Origin: Ornithinimicrobium sp. INDO-MA30-4
GTDB taxonomy: Bacteria > Actinomycetota > Actinomycetes > Actinomycetales > Dermatophilaceae
Direction: 5' to 3'
DNA: 64,000 bases
Assembly: GCF_021535045.1 (NCBI RefSeq)
Contig: NZ_CP091056.1
Coordinates: forward strand, 1,116,001 to 1,180,000
Made by a program: the position numbers and the translations under genes. A model generated the notes under the pieces. The model had not been told where the DNA came from and ran no database searches. It saw only the letters and a program-made list of their open reading frames with translations. This document shows, in pieces, positions 7,616 to 16,546 of this stretch (its first letter is position 1; the number at the start of each line of letters is the position of its first letter).

Positions 7616-10048
7616 TTAAGGGTTCACTGTCCCGTTCTGCATCTGAGTTGCGAGTTGTCCCTCAATGAGGAGCACCGCGAAGTTGCCGTCTGTGTCGGTC
7701 CTCAAAACACGTGCACCGCGGCCGGTGAACATATCCAGCGCGATCGGGTTCGGATGACCAAAGGTGTTGTCTGGCCCGACCCCAATCATCGCGACGGCCG
7801 GATTGATGGACTCGATGAGGTTTTCATTCTGATCGGCCGAGCCGTGGTGGGCAACCTTGACCACGTCGAATTCTTGGCCCGCTAACGGTGCCAGCAACGC
7901 TCGTGCGCCCGGTCCCTCAACATCGCCGAGGAAAAGCACATCCTTGCCCTGGACCTCAATGCTGACGACCAGTGACGCATCATTGGCTTGCAAGTGTTGC
8001 GCCGACTGGCCCGTAGGCCACCATGCCTGGGCTGAGACATTTCCCCACTGCCAGGTGTCACCCGCATAGCCCCGCGCAGTGGGCACCCCCGCTTCCCTGG
8101 CCTGCGCTAGCGCCCACTCCTCCTGGGAAGTGGTATCGCTCGTGCCGGGCGGCAGGTAGATCTGGCCAACCTCGTAGTCTGCTAGCACTGCGCTCAAACC
8201 CGAGATGTGGTCAGCGTGAAAGTGGCTCAACACCACGGCATCCAATCGCTGCACGCTTAAGTCACCCAAGCACTCTGCAAGCAACTCCGGCGATGGGCCC
8301 GTGTCGATGAGCACGGCAGATCCGTCTCCGCTCGTCACGACGAACGCGTCCCCCTGGCCCACGGCACATCCGACCACGAGCCAGTTGTCCGGCGGCCAGT
8401 GCGTGTCCTGCCGAGTTGGCCACACCGCCGCGATGAGCATGGCCAGCGCCAGACACCCGGGTAGCCAACTTTTGACAAGTGAGACCACAACCACGGAAAC
8501 GTCAAGACCACGGCAAGGCTGACCGCCGCCAGCAGAAAGGCTCCGGGCGCTCCATCCAGCCAATTCATCGTGCCGCCCGGCAGCGCAGCAGCCACGCGCA
8601 ATCCTGCCGATAAGCCACGCGGATGGTGCACCCAGCCAGGCGCCGATGGCCCCCAGCGGTGGCCAGACCAGCCCAGCGATAGTCGCCACGATGCCCAGAA
8701 TCGTGGTCGGTGCAACGAGCGGCGCCGCAAGCAGGTTGGCGAAGACAGCGACCGTGCTCACGCTGCCCTGGAGCAACACAATGACGGGGGCGCAGGTCAC
8801 TTGTGCCGCCAACGGAATCGACACTGCTTCACCAAACCAAGCAGGTATGCGGGGCAATCGCGCCGAGATGGCGTCGGCCCACGGTCGGGCAAAGATGACA
8901 ATGCCCAAAGTGGCCAACACCGATAGGGCAAAGCCATACGAGCGAGCCAGACCCGGGTCCCAGCACAGCAGCACCACCATCGCGACCGACAGAGCACTGA
9001 GGCTGCTCCCCCGTCGTGCTGTGCTCAGCCCAACCAAACCAACCAGGCCCATCGCCGAGGCTCGCAACACGCTTGGCTCCGGACGACACAATATGACGAA
9101 GCCCACAAGAGCCACCACAGCGCACCAGGGCCGCCAGCGGCGCGCCAAGGCCGTCCACCGGCACAGCAGCACCACGGTGCCCAGCACGATCGCGACGTTG
9201 CTCCCACTGACGGCCGACAGGTGGCTCATGCCAGTGACTTTCATCGCGGCGCTCAGGTCACCTGGGGTCAACGAGGTGTCCCCAATCACCAGCCCAGGAA
9301 TGAGCCCAGCCGCATCCGCGGGCAACGGGCCGACGGAGTCCCGCAGCCTTTTTCGGGCTGTATCCGACATTGCCAGCACTGGTCCGCGAGCGCTTTCGAC
9401 GTGCGGTTCATCAAGTGGCGCAAATTGAGCCGAAACATCGGCACTGGGCTCTCGCAACGGCGAGAGGCGACCGGTGACCTCGACACCAGATCGCCACTGC
9501 ACGGAATCCCAGCCTTCACCCGTTGCAACGAAGACCAGCACGGGCACCGAGTCAGTCGGGATGCTTGCCTGGTTGGACGCGGTGACGTGAGCGATGTCGA
9601 GAGTCAGCACCAACAGGTCTGGTTGGTTCGTGGTGCTCGGAATGAGTCGCGGCTGAGTGGCGACCGAGGCTTGCACTGTCACGACGGCCCGTTGCTCGGC
9701 TAGATCGACAATTGGTCCCACCTGGCGGGCGCGGGCATCAACGCCACCAGCGAAGAGGGTGAGTGCACAGATAAGCAGCGCCACCGTGATAAACCCAGAC
9801 CAGACGGGTTGAATTGTCTGCTCGCTACCTTCCCCCGCGCTACGGCTAACACCCAGCCACCCGAGGATCCACACCAAGAGTCCACTGCCCAAGCACAAGC
9901 AGGCAATCGCAAGCTGGACGCGGTACCCGGTGTAGAGAAGGCCACAAGTCGCAGCCCAAGCGATCAAGGACGGGACAAGCAATCTGAAATCAGGTGGCGT
10001 CCCGGTGGGCGCACGCGAAGCATTGGTCGCGGTCACGTCCTGCTTCAT
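7616..10048 (-). CDS. comEC: ComEC/Rec2 DNA-uptake channel protein (two compensating frameshifts)
   Basis: ComEC forms the cytoplasmic-membrane channel through which single-stranded DNA enters in natural transformation. The ~810-residue protein has N-terminal transmembrane helices, a DUF4131-like external region, the multi-spanning Competence domain (MSHLSAVSGSNVAI), and a C-terminal metallo-beta-lactamase-like domain with LSHFHADHISG and IDTGPS. The single open frame is deceptive. Between about 8475 and 8600 it reads out of frame; the correct residues (LPGGTMNWLDGAPGAFLLAA, then a membrane helix) lie one frame over, so two opposite indels cancel. It follows comEA by 15 bases in the same direction. 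Confidence 0.93.
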   Translation of the reverse strand: MKQDVTATNASRAPTGTPPDFRLLVPSLIAWAATCGLLYTGYRVQLAIACLCLGSGLLVWILGWLGVSRSAGEGSEQTIQPVWSGFITVALLICALTLFAGGVDARARQVGPIVDLAEQRAVVTVQASVATQPRLIPSTTNQPDLLVLTLDIAHVTASNQASIPTDSVPVLVFVATGEGWDSVQWRSGVEVTGRLSPLREPSADVSAQFAPLDEPHVESARGPVLAMSDTARKRLRDSVGPLPADAAGLIPGLVIGDTSLTPGDLSAAMKVTGMSHLSAVSGSNVAIVLGTVVLLCRWTALARRWRPWCAVVALVGFVILCRPEPSVLRASAMGLVGLVGLSTARRGSSLSALSVAMVVLLCWDPGLARSYGFALSVLATLGIVIFARPWADAISARLPRIPAWFGEAVSIPLAAQVTCAPVIVLLQGSVSTVAVFANLLAAPLVAPTTILGIVATIAGLVWPPLGAIGAWLGAPSAWLIGRIARGCCAAGRHDELAGWSARSLSAGGGQPCRGLDVSVVVVSLVKSWLPGCLALAMLIAAVWPTRQDTHWPPDNWLVVGCAVGQGDAFVVTSGDGSAVLIDTGPSPELLAECLGDLSVQRLDAVVLSHFHADHISGLSAVLADYEVGQIYLPPGTSDTTSQEEWALAQAREAGVPTARGYAGDTWQWGNVSAQAWWPTGQSAQHLQANDASLVVSIEVQGKDVLFLGDVEGPGARALLAPLAGQEFDVVKVAHHGSADQNENLIESINPAVAMIGVGPDNTFGHPNPIALDMFTGRGARVLRTDTDGNFAVLLIEGQLATQMQNGTVNP

Positions 10049-10063
10049 GCGCTGCGGCCAGCC

Positions 10064-10962
10064 TCAGTCCAGGCTCACGTACGGCCGCAGACTCTCAAGA
10101 GTCTTTTCGCCAATCCCGCTGACGTCGAGCAATTGGTCAACGCTGGTGAACGGTCCCCTCTCCTCGCGGAACGCCAAAATGCGGCCAGCCGTCACCGGCC
10201 CCACTCCTGGGATGGTCTCCAATTGTTGCGAGGACGCGGAGTTGAGGCCGACCGCGCCCAGACTTTCCTCGCCATCAGCCACGCCCTGGCCAACGGATGG
10301 CGCGTCGCTACTGATCGGACTCTCAACTGCAACGACATCAGGTGGTTCCTCCCCATGAACCGGCACCCAAATTTGGTCGCCATCGCTCAATATCAATGCC
10401 AAGTTCATCCGGCTCAACTCGGCGGCCTCGGTGGAGCCGCCTGCCTCCGTCAACGCATCAACGACTCGAGATCCACCGGGCAAGGTGTAGACGCCTGGGT
10501 CTTTGACCGCGCCGATGACATGGACCACCGTTTCGGCGGGAGTTGATGCAGGTGTGGCCGTCGCCACCAAGCCTTGGTCGGTTGGGTCTGCGGCTGTTTC
10601 GGGCTGAGCAGGCTCGGTGGGATTGTCCTGCGCAGCCACAGGCAAGGGGCGGGTGCCGTGGCCTGGCTGACATACATCCGGCCCATAAACACGGCTGCCA
10701 TCAGTGCGACCGTGAGCAGGACACCCCAGACGGCTTGGCCACTCAGCCGGAACCGGCCCTGCTGAATGGCTGGCGGGATACTAAGCACCGGCGGAGTCGG
10801 CTCTTCGTCGATCTCTTCTGCTGCCGTGTCAGCGTCGAGATCCACGTGCTCGCGGGTGAAGCGAGTGCCGCGGTGTCTCCCCTGCGGGACTGCGTCAGGG
10901 CGCTCCGACTCGCCACGCAAGGCATGCGTCAGTCGATCGAGATCACCAAGTCCAGGAGCCAT
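10064..10962 (-). CDS. comEA: ComEA-like DNA-binding competence protein (frameshifted)
   Basis: ComEA binds incoming double-stranded DNA at the outer face of the membrane and passes it to ComEC. After a cytoplasmic N-terminus there is one transmembrane segment (AVWGVLLTVALMAAVFMG), an SLBB domain (VHVIGAVKDPGVYTLPGGSR) and a C-terminal double helix-hairpin-helix (LETIPGVGPVTAGRILAFR ... VSGIGEKTLESL). The frame breaks in the G run at 10646-10649. One extra base joins the N-terminal part (ending QATAPAP) to LPVAAQDNPTEP and gives about 299 residues. Organisation comEA-comEC is conserved in Gram-positive bacteria. Confidence 0.93.
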
Positions 10963-11072
10963 GCTTCGACGCTAGGGACGACGTGCCTCCCCTGGGGTTC
11001 TCATCAAAATCGGTGGACGAAGCCTTGCTGAGCGGATCGGTGTGGAAGACCGAGAATCTGCCTGCGATCGCG

Positions 11073-11940
11073 CTACATGGGATGGCTTGACACGACAACA
11101 GCCAAGGTCCCGGGCCCCGTGTGCACGGCCGTCACAGCCCCCAACTCGACCACGTCCACGGTGGCGTCCGGCAAGGCCTCACGAAGTTGACTGGCAGCGA
11201 GGTCAGCCTGCTGCGCCCAAGCAAAATGGTGGACCGCGATACTCACTTGACGGCCAGCGTCGGCCCAACTTTGGCCTGCTGCACGGTCTGGAGGTGCAAG
11301 CGTGCAAGAGCCTTAGCCCTCGTCCGCACCCGCTCCCACGGTTGCACCTGGCCATCGGCCACCTGCAGCAGCGGCTTCATCGAGAGTGCGCCCCCAACAG
11401 CGCAGCGGCGGAGCCGATTCGTCCTCCTCGGCGCAAATACTCCAGAGAGTCGACATAAAACCAGGCCCTCGAATCGGCGCAGGCCGACCGAACGATGCCT
11501 GCCACCTCGCTGGCGTCGCTGCCAGCGCGTGCAGCATCCGCACCCCACAGCGCCGCATACCCCATCGCCATGCCGAGTGTGCGGCTGTCGATCACCGTGG
11601 CGGCGACCTGCGAGCGCACCGCTGCGGCCGCCAACTCGGCAGCGTCGACTGTGCCGCTGACCCGCGACGACAGGTGAACGGAAACGATGTGGTCGGCCCC
11701 GGTCCGTTCAGCGATCTCGCGATAGGCCACCACCAGGTCGCCCGGCGCAATCCGTGAGGTGCTGACTTGTTCCTTGCCCGCCTTTAAGAGCGACGCGACC
11801 TCATCGGTCGAGATGTCACGCCCCTCCACCAAGGTGCGACGACCGACCGTGACATGCAACGGCACGACCTCGACCCCGGCAGCCTGGGCTCGGTCCAGCG
11901 GCAGGCACGAGGTGGAGTCAGTCACCACAACAACCGTCAT
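11073..11940 (-). CDS. DegV family fatty-acid-binding protein (two frameshifts)
   Basis: DegV/FakB-type proteins bind a fatty acid and, in organisms with FakA, present it for phosphorylation. N-terminal VVTDSTSCLP and the STSRIAPGD and HLSSRVSGT motifs are typical of the fold. The frame breaks in the C run 11391-11395 (restoring LLGGALSMKPLLQV) and again near 11251-11253 (restoring TLAGQVSIAVHHF). Adding one base at each place extends the protein to a TAG at 11075-11073, about 289 residues, ending VVVSSHPM. No kinase partner FakA is adjacent. It lies 37 bp downstream of leuS on the same strand and upstream of comEA. Confidence 0.9.
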
Positions 11941-11977
11941 GGCGTGGCTCCTTCGCGCGCTGCCGCTGACCGCATAC

Positions 11978-14886
11978 TCATGCTGGAACGATATTGACCA
12001 ACTTGGGTGCCCGCACAATCACCATGCGGATCTGCGAGTCGCCCAACAACTCAGCGATCTTAGGCAGGGCCAAAGCTTGTGCCTTCAGGTCGTCCTCAGA
12101 GATGTCGACCGGCACGTCGAGGCGGTCGCGCACCTTGCCCTTGATCTGCACCACGCAGGTCACGGCGTCTTCCACCAGCAACTCTGGGTTGGCTTCAGGG
12201 AAGGGCGCATAGGCCAGTGAGCCGTCATGGCCCAAACGGGTCCACAGTTCTTCAGCGATGTGCGGAGCCACCGGAGACACCATCTGCACCAATGGCTCAA
12301 CAACACTGCGCGGGACCGCGTCCAGCTTGGTCAGCGCGTTGTTGAACTCGATCATCTTGGCGATCGCCGTGTTGAAGCGGATGCCCTCGTAATCGCTGCG
12401 CACGCCATCGATCGTGCGGTGCAGCAACTTCTCGGTGGCGGCATCGGGGCGTCGTCAGTGACCGTCAACTGGCCGGTCTCTTCGTCCAAGATGTTGCGCC
12501 ACAGCCGCTGCAGGAAGCGCTGTGAGCCAACGACGGCACGCGTCTCCCATGGGCGGTATTGCTCAACGGCCCCATCGACATCTCATAGATGCGGAAGGTG
12601 TCGGCTCCATACTCTTCGCACATCTCATCTGGTGTCACGACGTTCTTGAGCGACTTGCCCATTTTGCCGTGCTCTTTGGTGACAGGTTGGCCCTGCCAGG
12701 TGTATGTCGAGGCGCCACCGGCAGAGTCCGTGTGCTCTTCGACTTCAATCGCGGGCACCGGTTGGCCGCGGTCGTCGCGGTAGACAGCCGCCTCGATCAT
12801 GCCCTGGTTGATCAACTTGCGGAAGGGCTCTTCACTGCTGACATGGCCCAGGTCAAACAGCACCTTGTGCCAGAAACGGGCGTAGAGCAGGTGCAGCACG
12901 GCGTGCTCGACACCACCGATGTAGAGGTCAACACCACCGGGGTCAACGGCGCCTTCGGGCGCACCCGCGACGGCTTCATCGCGTGGGCCGATCCAGTAGT
13001 TTTCGACCTCGGGGTCAACCAGAGCCTGGTCGTTCTTGGGGTCCAGGTAACGCAGGTGATACCAGCAGGAGCCAGCCCAGTTGGGCATGGTGTTGGTGTC
13101 GCGGCGATACTTCTTCGGCCCATCGCCGAGGTCAAGTTCGACCTCAACCCACTCGGTGGCACGCGAAAGCGGCGGCTCTGGCATGGACGCAGCGTCTTGG
13201 GGGTCATAGGTACGCGGCGAATAGTCCGGGACATCCGGCAACTCGATGGGCAACATCGAATCGGGCACCGTGTGGGCCACGCCGTCTTCGTCCCAAACCA
13301 CCGGGAACGGCTCGCCCCAGTAGCGCTGACGGCTAAACAGCCAGTCGCGCAGACGGTAGGTGATGGTTGCCTCGCCGACGCCCTTGCCTGCCAGCCACTC
13401 AACCATGGCATCTTTGGCCTCGTCGCGAGCCATGCCATTCAGGCTGATCTCGTCGTTGGCAGAGTTAATGGCCACGCCGGGGCCGGTGTAGGCCCGGCCC
13501 TGCGGGTAGTCCTCGGGCGCCTGGACTGTGTGGCGAATCGGCAGTTCGTAGGCCTGGGCGAAGGCGAAGTCGCGCTCGTCTTGAGCAGGAACCGCCATGA
13601 TCGCACCGGTGCCGTATCCCATCAGCACGTAATCAGCGATGAACACTGGCAGTTGCTCGCCGTTAGCGGGGTTGGTGGCAAAGGCTCCGATGAAGACACC
13701 GGACTTGGTCTTGGTGTCGGTCTGGCGCTCCAGATCGGTCTTGCGCGAGGCCGCCACTCGGTAGGCCGCAACGGCTTCAGTGGGGGTCGCTGCGCCATCG
13801 GTCCACGCGTCCTTGGTGCCCTCGGGCCAAGCCTCGGGGGTCAACTGAGTCACCAGCGGGTGCTCCGGCGCCAACACCATAAACGACGCACCAAACAAGG
13901 TGTCAGGCCGGGTGGTGAAGACCTCGATGTCGGCCGAGCCAGCGCTCGAGGAAGCAGCAAAGTGCACGGCAGCACCAGTCGAGCGGCCAATCCAGTTGCG
14001 CTGAATCGTCTTGACCCGCTCGGGCCAGTCGAGGCGCTCCAGGTCATCCACCAGCCGGTCAGCGTATGCGGTGATCCGCATCTTCCACTGGCTCAGGTTG
14101 CGCTGGAAGACCGGGAAGTCGCCGCGTTCAGACTTGCCCTCGTTGGTCACTTCTTCGTTGGACAGCACTGTGCCCAAGCCTGGGCACCAGTTAACCGGCG
14201 CGGCCGAGACGTAAGCCAGTCGGTAGTCGTCCAGCACGGCAGCGCGCTCTGGCGCCGACAGGTCGGCCCAAGCTTGGCCGCTCGGTGTCGACCGCTCCCC
14301 CGACTCAAACTGCTCAATCAGGGTTTCGATCGGGCGAGCCTTGCCCAGGCTGCCGTCCGCGCGAGGCGCACTCTCGTCATACCAGCTCTGGTAGATCTGG
14401 GTGAAGATCCACTGCGTCCAGCGGTAGTAATCGGGGTCAATCGTGGCAAATGACCGACGCTTCTCATGGCCCATGCCCAAGCGACGCAACTGGCCTCGAT
14501 AGACCTCCATGTTGCGCTCGGTGGTGGTGCGCGGGTGCTGGCCGGTGGTCACCGCATACTGCTCGGCGGGCAGTCCGAAGGCGTCGAAGCCCATCGTGTG
14601 CAGGACATTGCGGCCCATCGTGCGCTGGTAGCGGCAGAAGACATCGGTGGAAATGAAGCCCAGCGGGTGGCCAACGTGCAGACCGGCGCCGGAGGGTAGG
14701 GGAACATGTCCATCACCATGGTGTGGCCAGCGCCCGCCTGCAGGCGAGAATCGTTGGGCTCCGCCCAGGGCCAGCCGGGTTGGGCGCGCTGAACGTGCCT
14801 TCGTCATCCCAGCGTTGCTGCCAACGCAGTTCGATCTCGCCGGCCAGTGCCGCGGTGTAACGATGCTGTGGGGTGTCCTGGCTCAT
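11978..14886 (-). CDS. leuS: Leucyl-tRNA synthetase (four frameshifts)
   Basis: Charges tRNA-Leu; class I synthetase. The HIGH-type motif reads HVGHPLG and the KMSKS-type motif KMGKS; a CP1 editing domain lies between them. The start is the ATG at 14886, [11 protein letters not shown], preceded by AAGGAAA. Four one-base deletions split the gene: in the GGG at 14768-14770 (restoring [15 protein letters not shown]), the GGG at 14694-14696 ([14 protein letters not shown]), the GGG at 12551-12553 ([11 protein letters not shown]) and the GGGG at 12446-12449 (TDDAPDAAT). Repaired length is about 970 residues, normal for actinobacteria. An essential gene with four breaks argues strongly for sequence error. 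A hairpin-rich leader precedes it. Confidence 0.97.
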
Positions 14887-14933
14887 GTTCGTGCGTTTCC
14901 TTGCCTCGTATGCCGGCGGACCGGCCCGTACAT

Positions 14934-14992
14934 AAAAACCCCTCGGGCGTCGAGGGGTGGCAGTGCGTGATCTGAATTAACTCAGCACTGCC
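14934..14992 (-). promoter_or_regulatory. Tandem hairpins in the leuS leader (possible attenuator)
   Basis: Read in the minus direction, a stem-loop with perfect arms GGCAGTGC/GCACTGCC (14992-14959) is followed within one base by CCCCTCG-N5-CGAGGGG (14957-14939) and then TTTTT (14938-14934). The second is a classic intrinsic terminator, ending about 48 bases before the leuS ATG. rpsT already has its own terminator farther upstream, so this one may act on a leuS leader transcript as an attenuator. I see no clear leucine-rich leader peptide and no T-box consensus that I can defend. A plain second terminator is the alternative. Confidence 0.5.
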
Positions 14993-15040
14993 AAATAAGC
15001 AAAGTCGAAAGATCGTCATGGTGATGCCATGGTAACGCAG

Positions 15041-15068
15041 AAAGCGCCCACCCCATCAGGGTGAGCGC
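15041..15068 (-). terminator. Intrinsic terminator of rpsT
   Basis: Arms GCGCTCACCC and GGGTGGGCGC on the minus strand form a 10-bp stem with one G-U pair, followed by TTTC. The wobble pairs only in minus-strand RNA, which fits termination downstream of rpsT (stop at 15114). Confidence 0.75.
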
Positions 15069-15113
15069 CTTCTACAAGTGCGTTGCCGGCGAGCCCGTCA
15101 GCACAAGGGTGAA

Positions 15114-15377
15114 TCAGCCCAGCTTTGCAGCCTGCTTGGCCATGGCCGACTTCTTGTTGGCGGCCTGGTTCTTGTGGATAACACCCTTGGTGACAGCCTT
15201 GTCCAGCTTGCGCGAAGCAGCGGCCAGAGCCTTCTGCGTCTCGGCCGCGTCGCCGCTGGCCAGAGCCTCGCGGAACTTGCGCAACCAGGTGCGCAGTTCG
15301 GACTTGTGGGCCCGGTTGCGCTCGGTGCGGACGGCGTTGGTCTTAACGCGCTTGATCTGAGACTTAATGTTTGCCAC
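15114..15377 (-). CDS. rpsT: 30S ribosomal protein S20
   Basis: S20 binds 16S rRNA and helps early 30S assembly. The 87-residue protein starts [14 protein letters not shown] and is rich in Lys, Arg and Ala over its length, as expected for an all-helical S20 ([25 protein letters not shown] pattern, here in part [19 protein letters not shown]). It uses GTG as start codon with a GGAAG ribosome binding site. Frame intact. It is transcribed alone or with holA upstream, and ends at its own terminator. Confidence 0.98.
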   Translation of the reverse strand: MANIKSQIKRVKTNAVRTERNRAHKSELRTWLRKFREALASGDAAETQKALAAASRKLDKAVTKGVIHKNQAANKKSAMAKQAAKLG

Positions 15378-15489
15378 GAAGTATTCTTCCTGATTGGTCG
15401 GTCACTGGTTGTCGTAGAGGGCGACATTCGCAAGTTAAGAGACTGGGCGTGGGGGTACCCGTGGTGAATCCCTTGCGAGGGTGGTGCTC

Positions 15490-15514
15490 GTGCGCGCACG
15501 ACCTGAGCGCGCAC
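15490..15514. repeat. Inverted repeat between holA and rpsT
   Basis: Perfect 8-bp arms GTGCGCGC and GCGCGCAC flank a 9-base loop in the 189-bp gap after holA. No T run follows on either strand, so it is not a clear intrinsic terminator. It may be an operator or an RNA structure. Confidence 0.35.
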
Positions 15515-15566
15515 GCAATGTCCAACAGTACCGGTCGCTTAAGCCATTCCCCAAAACTGGTGGCGG

Positions 15567-16546
15567 TCAGGCCGCCCTGCGCAGGGCGCAGATGGCAACA
15601 ACAGCTCGCTCGACCGCGAATGCCGGGTCTCCGGCGCGGTGCGCAATGTTGCGTAAACCGCCCTTGACCTCAACATCTGCCTCGGCGACGGCCTGAATCG
15701 CCGCACCCAGGCGAGCGCCGTTCCATCCCTGAGCAACCCGACGAGCCTGATCGATCTGCCACGGGGCCATCCCCAGTTGTTTGGCCATGGAGGCTGAGGG
15801 CCCAGGCCCGGCGGAGGCAACGACCAACCTGGCGCAACTGCATGGCAAGAACAGCGACGATCGGCACGGGGTCGAGCCCCCGCTCATCGCGTGCCGCAGC
15901 AACCGCAACGCTTCGGCCTCTTTTCCGCCCAGTGCGGCTTCGGCAACTTTGAAGCCAGTCGTCTCGACGCGTTCGCCGTAATACAACTCAACGTCGGCGA
16001 CGTCGATCATGCCCTTGGTGTCACGGATCAACTGCGAACAGGCTGACGCCAACTCACGAACGTCCCGCCCGACCGCATTGACCAGCGCCACGGTGGCATC
16101 GCGAGAAATCTTGCGCCGGGCTGCCTGGAACTCGCCGGTGACGAAAGCAACCTTGTCACCTTCGGTTTTGATGGCCTTGGCCTCAACCACCGGGCGCCGG
16201 CCTTCTTGACTGCATCAACGACTCGCTTGCCGCGATTGCCACCCTTGTGCCGCAAGATCAGCACCACGCTGTCTGGCTGCTGATCCAGGTATGTCAGCAC
16301 GTCCTCGAGCAGTGGATCGCTGGCTTCTTCGAGGCCAGAGATCACGATGCCCGTCCAGCCACCGAACAGGGACGGGCTGGCGTGGGTCAACAAGTCCCCA
16401 GGGGCGTAGGAACTTGCCGCCAACCGGACCGTCTCGGCGTCACGCTCAAAATCGCGCAACTCACCAAAGATGGCATCGACGGCTCGCTCAGCCAGCACCT
16501 CTTCGGGTCCGCTGATCAACGCTAGGAGCGGGAAAGGAGTGCTCAT
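15567..16546 (-). CDS. holA: DNA polymerase III delta subunit (frameshifted)
   Basis: The delta subunit opens the beta sliding clamp as part of the clamp loader. The N-terminal AAA+-like region begins MSTPFPLLALISGPEEVLAE with the degenerate P-loop GPEE. The middle and C-terminal helical parts (GRDVRELASACSQL, QRLGMAPWQIDQARR-like region) are also recognisable. The frame breaks near 16195-16205, between VVDAVKKAG and EAKAIKTEGDKV. Two more opposite shifts lie at about 15825-15895, where the correct residues DPVPIVAVLAMQLRQV lie in another frame. Its ATG overlaps the stop of the helicase gene (ATGA), so the two are translationally coupled. It lies upstream of rpsT, a common actinobacterial order. 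Confidence 0.92.

Noticed and set aside
12522..14453. 643-codon plus-strand open frame opposite leuS
   Set aside because: It is the antisense of a clear leucyl-tRNA synthetase gene; long antisense frames are common in high-GC DNA and the protein shows no family features.
14887..15040. tRNA or T-box riboswitch before leuS
   Set aside because: No cloverleaf, no T-loop consensus and no T-box sequence could be found; only two simple hairpins are supported.
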